A DNA stretch of 64,000 nt from Hydrangea macrophylla (GCA_033977485.1 CM066988.1:6551501-6615500), one strand, 5' to 3'; numbered from the stretch's first letter, positions 37,177 through 48,510 are shown. Notes: generated from the letters alone by a model not told the origin. Program-made: numbers and translations.

Positions 37177-37965
37177 AATAATTATATTTCAACTACTAAT
37201 AATCCGGACGCGCCATGGAGAAACCATCCTAACTTCTCGTGGAAAAATAATAATAATAATCCTAATGAGGCGACTAATTTTCTTAATGCACATCGACCTC
37301 AGTTTCAACCTAATCAATACCTACAACCGCCTCCTAATCCGAGCCCTCCAAGGGGTAACGCTTTTGAGGAGAAGGTGTTGGCGTCCCTTAAGACTATTGA
37401 AACACAAGTATAGGCACAAGCACAAATAGTGCACTTACACACACAATCCATTGCGAAGCTTGAATCCCAAATGGGACAACTAGCTATTGTAGTAAGTCGT
37501 AGAAACGAGGAGACGTTGCCTAGTCAAACAATTCAAAACCCTAAGGGACAATACGAGGTTAAGGGGTCGAATTAGCAAGTAAACGCCGTCTCAACTAGGT
37601 TGACTACACAAGAGGAAGAGGTAATAGAAATTCTGAATGAGAATGTGATAGATATGAACATCAACTCTAATACAAAGAAGGGTAAGGACGCGAGCCAAAA
37701 TAAGAAAGAAAAAGAAACAGCCCTGACTAAACATATACCGAAATTGCCCTTTCCACCTAACGTTGATGAACCATCAAATTTTCCAAAGAAAGGGTCAAAG
37801 GTTGAGGATATACTCGAGGTGTTTAAACACGTAAAAATCAATATTCCATTCCTCGATGCTATAAAACAAATTCCCGCTTACGCTAAATGTCTTAAAGACC
37901 TATGCACTCAAAAGCGTAATTGTGTAGTCATACTCCTAAAAAGGTCTTCCTCACTGAACAAGTAA
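37177..37965 (+). pseudogene. Athila-C gag-protease linker, stop-interrupted
   Basis: The same frame as gag continues beyond TGA 37174, broken again by TAG at 37411 and TAG at 37573. The final open part encodes IPKLPFPPNVDEPSNFPKKG and VEDILEVFKHVKINIPFLDAI, the segment preceding protease in Athila. A frameshift near 37918 moves the reading frame into the protease ORF. Confidence 0.8.
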
Positions 37966-38702
37966 GTTCGATTTTTCAAAATGCACCTCCGAAGTATAAG
38001 GATCCTGGTACGCCAACTATTTCATGTGTCATAGGTGACACTGTCATCCATAGGGCTCTCCTTGACTTAGGTGCGAGTATTAATCTCTTACCTTTTCACG
38101 TTTATAAACAACTAGGACTAGGTGAACTTAAGCCCACGGTCGCTACTATTCAATTAGCGGACCGTTCTATTAAAATCCCTAGAGGAATCGTCGAGGACGT
38201 CTTGATTAAAGTTGATAAATGCTATTATCCTATCGACTTCATGATCCTTGACACTGAACCGGTGCTAGATGCTATAAAACACACTCCGGTCATCTTAGGT
38301 CGTCCATTCTTAGCGACTGCTAATGCTCGTGTTAACTGTAGGACGGGGGTAATGAAGGTGTCATTTGGGAACATGAACTTGAAATTAAACGTTTTTAATG
38401 CTATGGATCAACCTCCTAAAGACGACGATTACCTATGTGAGGCAGAATGTGAGGTAAGACGGAATATTGAGCCTAACAGAGGAATAAATACGTGTGAGGA
38501 AAATAATATGGTTAGTGCTGAGCGGACGAATTTGAATAATCAAGACCCCAAAGATGAATTTACTCGGAAGGTAAGAAATAGATTTGAACATAATAAGGAT
38601 GAACCGTCAATTGAATTTATCCAAAGCGACGTTATTTCTACTTTCCACCGGGCTCTTCCTGAAAGCCTTAAGGGTATAAAGTCTGATTTTCAGCCTCCAT
38701 AA
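37920..38702 (+). CDS. Athila-C aspartic protease region
   Basis: A 260-codon open frame. The retropepsin active site is DLGASINLLP near residue 50 (the Athila form of DTGA), followed by the IPRGIVEDVLIKVD flap region and VILGRPFLATANARV, the hydrophobic-G-R core. It would cleave the gag-pol polyprotein. The ORF ends after FQPP at 38702, where an intact element would run on into reverse transcriptase. The next recognisable sequence is the post-integrase hairpin 40 bp downstream, so the deletion junction lies about 38690-38740. The listed start is an internal Met after the frameshift, not a true initiator. Confidence 0.75.
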   Translation: MCSHTPKKVFLTEQVSSIFQNAPPKYKDPGTPTISCVIGDTVIHRALLDLGASINLLPFHVYKQLGLGELKPTVATIQLADRSIKIPRGIVEDVLIKVDKCYYPIDFMILDTEPVLDAIKHTPVILGRPFLATANARVNCRTGVMKVSFGNMNLKLNVFNAMDQPPKDDDYLCEAECEVRRNIEPNRGINTCEENNMVSAERTNLNNQDPKDEFTRKVRNRFEHNKDEPSIEFIQSDVISTFHRALPESLKGIKSDFQPP

Positions 38703-38741
38703 AATCTTGAGCTAGAACGGTCTAGCTAAAGACGTAAAAGA

Positions 38742-38768
38742 CAGCGCTTCTTGGGAGGCAACCCAAGC
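38742..38768 (+). promoter_or_regulatory. Conserved Athila post-pol hairpin
   Basis: AGCGCTT followed by CTTGGGAGGCAACCCAAG, whose ends pair (CTTGGG/CCCAAG). The same sequence occurs after the integrase stop of Athila-B (55141-55166, minus). Role unknown. Confidence 0.75.
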
Positions 38769-41280
38769 TTTATTTCGTCTATTTATCTTATTTTTGCATG
38801 TTTTTGGGTCGTTTTGGTCAGTTGTTGAGTTTTCTGGACAGGTTTGGGGGTTGGAGTAAAGTTATGTTTAATTTATATGCATAAAATAAGAGAACCGAGA
38901 GATAATATCCTTCTCACGCGCGCGAGACGTTGCTCGCTTGCGCGAGAATGTGCCTTAGTGAAATTTTTGTTTACTTTTTGTTTATGAGCTCTCAGGTTCT
39001 CCTCGCGCCTCGATTTGCGGGTGCGAGGTTGTCTTGCTCGCGTGAGATATTAAAAAAAAATTGGGATTCGCGCGCGCGACGGCCGCTCGCGCGATCCCCC
39101 ATTTCCTGATTTTTTTTCTTTTGTTTTCTATATCCTTCACCCCACCTGTCACATATTTTTTACTTTTCTGATTCTGTTTCTTAGGTACTTTTAGATCAAG
39201 TCATTTGTTGTTTTCCTGTTTATAGTTATGTTTTATTTTCTTTTATAGTTATTATCTTTTTGTTTTCATAATTTTGTTCGGTCTTATAGTTTATTTCGTT
39301 TCGTTTAGCTTAGTTATAATTCTTTTAGCTGCTTTTATTATTTTGTTTGTTTGTTTTCTTTTGTCAAGAAGTAACAGGTAACATTGAACTTTATTGCCAT
39401 ATTCCTTTGTGTTCACCTGTTCTATGCTTGTCAAGATCGAGGTAATATCGTTCCTTCCTTACGTACTTTCCTTTCTTTTATTTTATTGTTTCATTCGGGA
39501 CAATGAAATATTTAGGTTTGGGGGTATGCACTCACATGCACATTATATTCACCGATTTTTCAAAAAAATTTCAATATTTGTGCTTAAATAAATGATGTTA
39601 CCGACATTTTTGCAATCTTGATTGGATACTTCTTGTTTTGTAACTATGATTGTTATAGAATGGTAAACAAAACAAAAAATATGGTTAAATATTTGCTGAT
39701 GTCATGTTGAAACGTTTTAGGTCATGTATCGTTTGAATCATAGTTTTATATCATAGATTTGCACACAAACCTATGCACTGCACGTAGTCGCTTTAATACA
39801 TGTCTGATGTTAACTATAATATGATTCGAATTTCTAGATAACACAAGGTGGAGACTAAACCCAGTGAGCTTTTGAGCCTATCTTTTCTATTTTGAGGGTT
39901 ATAAATACACATTGTGTTTGTCGAATTTTATTGAAATAGCGCATCTACTTGTTGTTTAGTCTCATTATTTTTGCTTTGGTTGAGAGTCAAGTTAAAATAT
40001 TTGTTACCATGCTAAATAATCTTCCGTTGTAAATATTGAAGAACCGTATCACCCTAGGACATGATTTTAGGCCCTCTTTGTTTATTACCGACCGATAAAT
40101 GATAAATGTCCTTAGTTTGCCCTTTTGAGCCGTAAAATGCCTTTTTCTTTAATTACCATTATCCTGTTTTTGCTCCAACTTGACCAACTTGGAGTTGACC
40201 ACTGAAAGATTCGTTACATTTTAGTGTTGATAAGGTGATGTGTTGATTAGGAAGAAGAAGATAAGATGCTATTGGGGTAGTTACTTAGAAATCAATGAAT
40301 AATCATCCGACAAGCAACAAGGAGGAAGAGAATAGAAAAAAAGAAAAAAAAAATAATAATAAGGTTGAAAAAAAAATAAGAAAAGAAAAAGAAGCAAATG
40401 GAGAAAAAATTGAAAAAAATATGAAAATAAGAGAAATGATGAAGTTGGTGGAAGAGAGAATGAAAGAAATCATACATGCCTTACAATGCCATTCTGAAAA
40501 CTACCTAATGAATTCTTTCTATCCTTTTTCATTGCCTGAGCCACGTTACAACCTTTGAAAAGTCCTATTTGATCCTAGGAAACATGGTTTGGATATGAAA
40601 ACGATGGGAGGGGGATTAAAACATGGTAATGATTAATTTTTTTTTACTATTGGCGTCCTATCCATGAGACTACCGTTCTTTCGTGTCATGCGTCTTTTTC
40701 GAGTCATATGTGAGCATTCCTCGTTTTGAAAAATATTTCTTTGCTCTCATATATTAGAAAAATTATATACCTGTTTCTGAGTGTTTCATTTGAGAGTGTA
40801 ATTGACATTGTGAGATTCGTAGTCGAGACATAGTTAAATGGTTATTCGAAGTATATTCCATGTTCATGACAGACGCGTGTTCATTTGACTACCACATCAC
40901 ACACGTGCGATTTTATGAGAAACTCTATTGATTTATATGATGCATGTGCTTGGGATTGTTTTTCACGATTTAGGTGGATGTTTCATTATGTTTCTTTATG
41001 TTCATTATTCTATTTCAAATCTTTGTTATATGATGAAGGAGTATTGAATATTATATTTTTCATTTTTAATAAAAGTTTTTAAATTGATAAGTTAATAAAG
41101 ATGGTTGTGGGTGACTTGTTGATGAAAACCCTCACGAGACTTCACTCGTCCGACTAGGGACACCTAGAAGTTTAAAAGGCTTGTTGCATACGCTAAATGC
41201 AATCGTGATCCATGCGAAAATGGAGTAGTATTTTGTTAGTAGTTTAGTTTTATTTTTAATTTTGCTCGAGGACTAGCAAA
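38769..41280 (+). other. Athila-C 3' internal region, non-coding
   Basis: Contains a CG-rich minisatellite (38918-39102), an A/G-rich tract (40310-40450) and no frame longer than 90 codons. In other Athila elements this space can hold an env-like or transposon-domain ORF; none is visible here. Confidence 0.7.
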
Positions 41281-41297
41281 ATGTAGGTTTGGGGGTG
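41281..41297 (+). promoter_or_regulatory. Athila-C polypurine tract
   Basis: ATGTAGGTTTGGGGGTG directly before the 3' LTR; shared by Athila-B and nearly by Athila-D. Confidence 0.85.
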
Positions 41298-42634
41298 TGA
41301 TCGGGAGAGAACAGATCCTAATTATATGCCTTAACTTACGTTTGTTAGTACCTTTTTATCCTGTTTTTGTATATTTTTACTTCGTTTTCTATTTTCTGAC
41401 AGGTTTTGGAAGAAATCAAGTAAACCAAGTTAAATAGGGTGAAAAAGCAGAGCAAAAGAAGCAAGAAAATCCACATCGCGCGCATGGACCGCTCGCGCAA
41501 AACCCAAAAAATCGCTCGCGCGGCCCGCTCGCGCGACCTCCACATATCGCACTCGTGCGGACCACTCGCGTGACCTATGCAAAAATGGAATTTGCGTATT
41601 TCACTCTATTGATGTTTTCTACGCGAACGAAACTGCCTAATTACGTCCAGATTGCAAAATAAAGCCGTTTTAGTACGTTTCGGGTTAGGAAAGCTTCCAA
41701 AACGAGTTGTAAAATCTATATATACCCTATTTTACTTCAGTTAAAGGGTTGGTCACTAATAGACACATCCTACATACAACCATATATACACACTTTCAGC
41801 CATTGAAGAGAGGAAAGCAAGGAGAAGAAGAAGAAGACCAAGGATTTCCATGGCCTCCTCCATCAACCTCTTGCCGTTCATCAATTCTATGGCCAACTAA
41901 ACTCAAGATCTAGGGTTTCAATGAAACTCTAGCCAAGTAATAGGGTGTATTTTATGTTTTTATTTTAGTTTTATTATGTATGGATGACAGTTACATGTTC
42001 CGAGGATTTTTATAATAAATCGTGCTTTTATTGATTAAATCATTACTTTCAAAGGTTACTCTTGTCTTAGATCTATTTTGATGGTAGTGTGCTCAATGAT
42101 CTATGCTTGCTGTGCTTGTTTAGATTATTTACATGTTATGGTGCTTAAATTGAATTGTGCTATCAAGTATCCGAATAGTCCATGCCTAGATTAGACGGAT
42201 TATACCACAACTCTAGTTTAGTGTGGGATAATCCGTGCTAACCGAACATGGATTATGTTGGTGTTTGAACCATGGTTATTTTCTTGACGGAGGAATTGGG
42301 CTTGTAGCTACAATTCCCCATTATCATCCAACGTAATAAGCTAAAGTAATTCGTAAATACCCTTATTATGAAGCTAGTGGTGGATTTGCAATCCTAGGTT
42401 CCTTAAACTTATTATAAAAACAACTATTTAATTGCTTTCATAATTTAGATTTACTTTTATTGTTCTTAGTTTAATTAAAATCAAATCAAAATCCATTTTT
42501 CTTAATTAACTAAATTTAGGTTTTAAAAATTAAAGTGCATAGTATTCAATCTTTGTGGGTTCGACCTTTACTTCCACACTGCAAATCTTTAGAAAAGTGA
42601 AGTATACTTTTATATCTTGATACTGACAACATCA
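41298..42634 (+). repeat. 3' LTR of Athila-C
   Basis: 1,337 bp, TGATCGGGAG...CTGACAACATCA. It is longer than the 5' LTR by two 13-bp CG-rich units and two single bases. Confidence 0.9.
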
Positions 42635-43691
42635 GTTGTTCCCATTGATTTGACTGTACCATTCGGACCTCCGCGACCCACTCAATATGTATGACAATAT
42701 GACTGAGTTAGTCCCCTTGACTAACCATGCAGATGTCAACATTGACATCATGACTTGATTATGCCCATATGAATGTCCATGTGATCGTATATATGTGAAG
42801 CATAATAAGCATGCATAGCGACAATTAATAACTAAGCATGGAGTTTGGATATTTACACATGCATTCATCATATAAACAGTACATCTGAACGTACACATAT
42901 ATAATACTCATCAGTTATGTCCACACAGGACACTGGATATTTATAATTGCACAAAGAATAATTTTATAATATACCAAGTGAGTTAGGACGACTCACCTCG
43001 ATGCGGGTGCGTAAAAGTAAGTGTAGTGGTGGTCCCTACAAAGTATAAGAATTCATAGAACGTTGATTAATATGTGTACTAAAATCAAGGGTATAATGGT
43101 AATTGTCATGAATGGGTCCTTAAACATCAACATGATGATCTAGACATCATTCTAAGTCTAACGCCATTGACTAGACTCAAATCGGAGTCCGTTGCATAAA
43201 ATGCTGGGTTTTCTATACCAGTGTGGGCCCTAAAGACAAGCTATATTTTTTTTAACCGGGTCGAAAAGGTCACCAAACTTTAAAGAAATGTTCTAGACAT
43301 TATTCTAAAACTCTAGGAATTAACCGTGTATTTTTCTGAGCTACAATTTATTTATTACAATTTATTGAAGTTCTAATTATATAATTATAGTCTCAGAGTC
43401 CTATAATTGTAAAATATATTTTAGGAATAAAACCGGTCTTTGGAAATATTTTTTATTAAATACTAGGCCTTAAAATAGGTTAGTAGCATTTTTTTCATAA
43501 TTTTCGGAGCTCGTTTAATATTTAAAATAATTTAAACAATAGTTAAACGGCTCCTTATTAATATATTAAAACTATCAAAACTTAGATTATAATTTGCTAA
43601 ATTATAAAACAGTCCTTTATCTCCTTAGGACATTATACACAATTTCTCGGATTTTAAAATGGGCCAATAGATATCTATTGTCTATTTATCA

Positions 43692-43990
43692 TAATTTAAG
43701 ACTAAGGGTGCGTTTGATAAAACTGAAAATTAAGTACTGAAAATTAAGTGCTGAATTTTAAGTACTGAAAATTTTAAGTGATTGAATTTATAGTATTGAA
43801 AACATATTTTTAACTACTGAAATAGACTACATTCAATGAATATTTTCAGTAGAAATTTTTCACTTAAAGTTTTCAGTGATTTTTTGGCTGCATTTTCAAT
43901 TAAGTGATACGTTATCAAACGCACTGAAAACAAATAAGTGCTGAAAGTTTTCATTTTCACCACTTAATTGGGTTATCAAACACACCCTAA
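43692..43990. mobile_element. hAT-like MITE
   Basis: ~300-bp fold-back element: left end AAGGGTGCGTTTGATAA, right end (reverse complement) TAGGGTGTGTTTGATAA. The interior repeats 'actgaaaattaagt' in both directions. No clear TSD could be fixed. Confidence 0.65.
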
Positions 43991-44038
43991 CATTTACTAT
44001 TTATTGAAGCCCACATACATAGTAACTATAATATGTAA

Positions 44039-44204
44039 GAGAGCATTTTTGCTCACCCCTTATTTGCTCACCCATTGCTCACCTTTGACTCTCATGATGA
44101 CAAGTGTCCCATTAACTTAACCAAACTTAACTTGTGGGACCCATCACTTTATTTCATTCCTCTTTTCCCATTTTACCCCTTTATCCCTAACTTGTGCAAG
44201 ACAA
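44039..44204 (+). repeat. Left TIR of MULE
   Basis: 166 bp, including three CTCACC-type motifs in the first 50 bp, one more than in the right TIR's closely spaced set because of a 4-bp difference. Confidence 0.92.
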
Positions 44205-44483
44205 AAGTCAGTGACTCTCATATTCTCATCCACTCCTACTTCGTCTCCTCCATGGACAAGCGCAGGAAACCCTTGAAGAATTAAGGTCAGTATGTAATTG
44301 GTGTATATCCTTCAAAGGTTTGTAAAATTCATAGGAAATATAATTTATTACATACAATGCACGTATTCTAGTCATCCAATTTTTTTTATTCTAGTCATCC
44401 AATTTTTTTTAATGGGAATCTTCAATGACACATCTAGTGATCTTGTGATACATTCGAAATTGGATCCATAAGTGTCCCACTAA

Positions 44484-44695
44484 GGCTTAGTTTGGCCCTA
44501 TTTTAGGGCTTCTCCTTTTTTAAAGCACAATTTTATATTAATTCATTTGGTAATTAGTTTATGAGCTTTGCAAAAATTGAACTTAGGGCTTTTTTTGGGG
44601 GAGCTCTTAAAAGCTATAGAATGGAGCTTTGAAACAACTTAATAATAAATTTCATAAACTACTTTTAAAAAGCCATGTGGGGGCCAAACTAAGCC
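44484..44695. mobile_element. Tourist/PIF-Harbinger-like MITE in MULE 5'-UTR intron
   Basis: 212 bp with TIR GGCTTAGTTTGGCCC at both ends (right end inverted) and 3-bp TSD TAA (44481-44483 and 44696-44698), as expected for PIF/Harbinger. Confidence 0.8.
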
Positions 44696-44822
44696 TAAAA
44701 TGTTTGATAGAATTCTTCACTTTTTGTTAACCTTCTTATATAATTTTTTTTTTTTTTTTTTATTTTCTAAATTTCAGCTTCCAGATTTGATAGTGCCTAA
44801 GAATTGGAATCAAGCTTAAACT

Positions 44823-47374
44823 ATGGAAGAACATGAGAATGAAATTATTACTTCCTACTCAAGTGACAATGAAGAATCAGTTGACCATATGCAATTGGAT
44901 GGTGTGTTCGTTCCTATCCTAGGTATGATATTTGATACTGATCACCAAGCATATACTTGTTATAATTCATATGCTAGGACTATCGGATTTAGTGTGAGAA
45001 AGCTAAGGTCGGAACGGGATAGAAGTAGTGGTTTAGTGAAACGTGTACAATTTTGTTGCTCTTGCGAAGGTTACTACAATAAGAAAATGACCCCCAAGAA
45101 AAAGAGAGCAGAAAGGAGATTTGGATGCAAAGCGATGCTTGGACTTAAACTTAATCCAGAGGGAAAGTATGTTGTCACAAAGTTCGTAGTTGAACATACT
45201 CATGAACTTATTCCAACGTCGAGTTCGCATATCTTGAGGTCACAACGAACAATAGAACCGTCTCAAGTTGGATTGATTACAAAAATGCACTCGGCCGGTT
45301 TAAAATCATCACAAATATACTCATACATGACAGCTGAAGTTGGAGGCTCACAACATTTAAATTTTATTCAATCTGATTGCCAGAACTTTGTACAAAAAAG
45401 GCGGGTTGAATTTCTTAAAAGGGGTGATTCTGAATGCCTGCTTGAATACTTTAAACAAAAGCAAATTGAGAATAAGTTCTTTTTTTATGCCATTAGGACA
45501 AATGAAGATAATGAAATTCGAGGGTGTTTTTTTTGTGATGCGCAATCCAAATGTGACTATGGGACTTTTGGTGATGTTGTGTGCTTTGACACTACATTCA
45601 AAACAAACAACTACAATATGGTATGTGCTCCAATCATTGGGATTAATAATCATGGTCAAACTATACTTTTTGGTTGTGGTTTATTAGATGGAGAAACTAC
45701 GGATGCATGTGTTTGGTTGTTCAATACTTTTTTGCAAGCTATGGGAGGAAAGAAACCAAAAACTATATTTACGGATCAAGCCCAATCCATTAGTAAGGCA
45801 CTTAGTGAAGTTTTTCCAGAAACTCACCATCGACTTTGTTTGTGGCATATTTATCAAAATGCAGCAAAGAACTTATCTCATGTTTTTGGGAAGTTTAAGA
45901 CATTTTCACAACAGTTCAGAAAATGCATATATGATCCAGAGACAGTTGAAGAATTTGAATCAAGTTGGGGTGATTTACTTGATGCGTATGAACTGAGAGA
46001 AAATAGTTGGCTAAAAGGGATATATGAACTGCGTGAGAAATGGGCACAAGTTTATGGTCGATCTCACTTTTGCGCTGGTATGACAACAACACAAAGAAGT
46101 GAAAGCATAAACAAGTTTTTGAAAAAATATTTTGCCAGAAACCTTATTCTTCGCGAGTTTGTTGTTCAATATGACAAAGCAGTGGCAGATAGAAGAGAGA
46201 AAGAAAGACTTGCAGAAGTTGCTACCGCACAAACAAGACCTAACTTATTGTCTGATTGGGATGTCTTGATTGAAGCATCAAAGAAATATACAAGAAAGCT
46301 TTTTCATTGTTTTCAAGATGAGTACCAAAAAATTTTAGACTTGAGGATGGAATTAGAAAGTAATGATGGGGAAACATGCATATACTCAGTGTTAAAATTG
46401 GGAGCTCGTGAAAGGAGGAGATTACTGACATATGTTCCTTCTACTCAGTCAATAAGTTGTAGCTGCAAACTATTTGAGTTTCAAGGCATTCTGTGTACCC
46501 ATGCACTAAAGTTATTTCGTGACATAGACTTGAAAAGTTTACCACCCCAATATTACTTAAAGAGATGGAGTAATAATGCTAGAGATGAAATTGTTATCGA
46601 TCAATGTGGAGAAGTAGTTATGAGTGATCCCGACCCATCATACATAGTTCAATACAGTGAGTTATCTCATATAGCACAGAGAATTGTTGCAAAGTTTGCA
46701 CGTGGCAAGTATGCTTTTGCTAAGTCTGGCTTACTTGAATTAGAAGCAAATTTGGAAAGTCTTGCAACTAGTGAACAACATCCTGGGACATATGGTGATA
46801 TCACTTCGGCTAATCACGATAACGTATCTCGTGCAAATCTTAAGTTACAAGATCCCAAAATCATCAAGGGAAGAGGTCGACCTAAGGGTAGAATCAAGAA
46901 TGCTTTGGAATCTAAGCACACTAAAATTAATGCTTTGTCCAAAAGAAAAGGTGTGTAGTAACAATCATTTCGTTTGTTAATTGTGTGTATTTTATTTTAT
47001 AATATTGCTCTAATTGAGTGTTTAATATTCTTACAGACTCTAAGAAAAGTAATGTTCATAAGGGGGATGGTGAACATGCATTGGACAATAGCGGCTTAGG
47101 CCAAAATCAATTTAACAATGAACTTTTTAGGCAAGGTGCATGTGTATCATTTGGATTTCCAACCAGTCATCAGGGTGACCAAGTACTACATCCAATGCAA
47201 TGTGATTACCCATTTGTGAATTCCCAGGTTTGTATTCACATATTTGAACGATAGCACGTAATTATTATTTCATCACTAATAAATATTTTACCGTATACTT
47301 GATAGGCAATGACTCAATTTGGACATCAAGTACCTGTGCGCCAGTTGAACTTCTCTGAAGATGGTAATCCTTGA
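44823..47374 (+). CDS. MULE transposase, FAR1/FHY3 family (3 predicted exons)
   Basis: A single open frame 44823-46958 encodes 711 residues. The FAR1 DNA-binding domain (about 38-130) has C79/C81 and HTH125-127. The MULE DDE core (about 245-430) has D256 (CFDTTF), D318 (FTDQA) and probable E427 (QRSESIN). A CxCx9CxH SWIM zinc finger covers 546-560 and an AT-hook GRGRPKGR 683-690. I predict splicing join(44823..46950,47037..47227,47306..47374): donor G|GTGTGT, acceptor ttcttacag, then CAG|GTTTGT and ttgatag, all in phase. This gives 795 residues ending EDGNP. A non-coding leader exon (to 44285, AAG|GTCAGT) probably joins at 44778 (atttcag). It would bind the TIRs and cut and join DNA in the nucleus. 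Domesticated FRS proteins look alike, but the TIRs and TSD mark this as a transposon gene. Confidence 0.9.
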
Positions 47375-47611
47375 ACACCGTAGTCCAAGTGGTGGAAGCC
47401 AGAGGGTTGTAATTTGAGGATATTGAAGGAATTTTTGTTGTGCTTGAATCTGAACTTTATAGATTAAGTTTTGTTGACTATTTCTAATTTTTTTTTTTTG
47501 GATGTTTAAGGCATATACTGATCACTTGTCAAGCATTTTGCAAACAATTTGTTTTTGTTATTTCTGTTTCTAAATAACTTATCTAATCATGTGGTCCTAT
47601 TTTTGTAGCAA

Positions 47612-47805
47612 AAGCCTTTTTACTCACCCCTTTGAGTGCATTTTTGCCCATTTAGGCCTTCACTGGTTGACATGTGTCTCATTTTAGAAATTATGGTGAT
47701 AATGCAGGGGTAAAATGGGAATAGAATAAATGAGACACATGTCAGACAATGGAGGCATGGGTGTGCAAGGGTGAGCAAAAAAGGGGTGAGCATAAATGAT
47801 TTCTT
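47612..47805. mobile_element. MULE-related MITE 1 inside the MULE
   Basis: 194-bp fold-back element whose inverted ends contain CTCACCCCT as in the host TIR. Near-perfect 9-bp TSD TTGTAGCAA (47603-47611) and CTGTAGCAA (47806-47814). The arms share 'gacatgtgtctcatt' in inverse orientation. Confidence 0.75.
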
Positions 47806-48035
47806 CTGTAGCAATATTTCAATATGTTATAATTTTGAAAATTTCTTTAGTTTTCAAACCATATTGGGTTTAAAAGTTACAATATTTTGGGATATAATAA
47901 TAATTTTTGGGATTTAATTACAATAATTTGGGACCAAACTACGAATGTATGATACATAGGTTGTGACATACAAGATTTTGTGTACAAAATCGTTTGAACA
48001 ATATATGCATATTCGTAAGGTATAAATAATTTTTA

Positions 48036-48215
48036 AGAGCATTTTTGCTCACTTAAAAAATAGTTCACTAATGCTCACCCAAGCATCCCATTGGTCAATG
48101 TAGTGGGACTTAGGATTAAACACCATTAATTTAATCTTGAATCCCACTGCATTGGCCAATGGAATGCTTGGGTATGCAATGGTGAACCATTTTTTGGGAG
48201 AGCAATAATATTTTC
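48036..48215. mobile_element. MULE-related MITE 2 inside the MULE
   Basis: 180-bp fold-back: left AGAGCATTTTTGCTCAC, the same start as the host TIR; right arm the decayed inverse. The arms pair over 'ccaagcatcccattgg' and 'gtgggac'. Flanks TAATTTTTA and TAATTTTAT suggest a 9-bp TSD. Confidence 0.7.
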
Positions 48216-48348
48216 TAATTTTATCCATTATTTCACAACCAATGAAGAGTGTAAAAAAAAAATTCTTTTAATTATTAACTTCGGAATGTAGAGTTCACTG
48301 ACTCATGGAGTAAAAGGGTAAAATGGTAAGATTTGATGAGTTTATGCC

Positions 48349-48510
48349 TTGTCTTGCTCAAGTTAGGGATAAAGGGGTAAAATGGGAAAAGAGGAATGAA
48401 ATAAAGTGATGGGTCCCACAAGTTAAGTTTGGTTAAGTTAATGGGACACTTGTCATCATGAGAGTCAAAGGTGAGCGGTGAGCAAATAAGGGGTGAGCAA
48501 AAATGCTCTC
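48349..48510 (-). repeat. Right TIR of MULE
   Basis: 162 bp, the inverse of the left TIR. Confidence 0.92.

Larger units (their letters stand above)
34214..42634 (+). mobile_element. Athila-C, near-complete frame but lacking RT-integrase
   Basis: Plus-strand element with a perfect 5-bp TSD GTTGT (34209-34213 and 42635-42639), LTRs of 1,309 and 1,337 bp, a tRNA-Asp-type PBS and a polypurine tract. It encodes gag and protease, then jumps directly to the 3' region: reverse transcriptase, RNase H and integrase are absent. The LTRs differ by an estimated 2-3% (by eye, about 30 substitutions), many of them C/T or G/A changes, plus two 13-bp units. It is therefore a relatively young insertion and must have been mobilised in trans if it moved in its present form. 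Confidence 0.9.
44039..48510 (+). mobile_element. Intact-looking autonomous MULE (FAR1/FHY3-type)
   Basis: A 4,472-bp Mutator-like element. Perfect 9-bp TSD AATATGTAA at 44030-44038 and 48511-48519. The TIRs, 166 bp (44039-44204) and 162 bp (48349-48510), begin GAGAGCATTTTTGCTCACC and differ only by one 4-bp indel and about one substitution. A single plus-strand gene encodes a FAR1/FHY3-related transposase with no disabling mutation. Three MITEs sit inside: one in the 5'-UTR intron and two downstream of the gene. The element lies in the Tekay-like 5' LTR. Confidence 0.92.

Noticed and set aside
40295..40558. 87-codon Lys/Asn/Glu-rich frame in Athila-C as an env-like gene
   Set aside because: It is the translation of the conserved A/G-rich tract; no signal peptide or membrane segment.
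45033..46431. Minus- and other-frame ORFs within the MULE
   Set aside because: Shadows of the transposase coding frame.
44823..46958. A host FRS/FAR1 transcription-factor gene
   Set aside because: Flanking TIRs, perfect TSD and placement inside a retrotransposon LTR show it is a transposon gene, although the protein family is the same.
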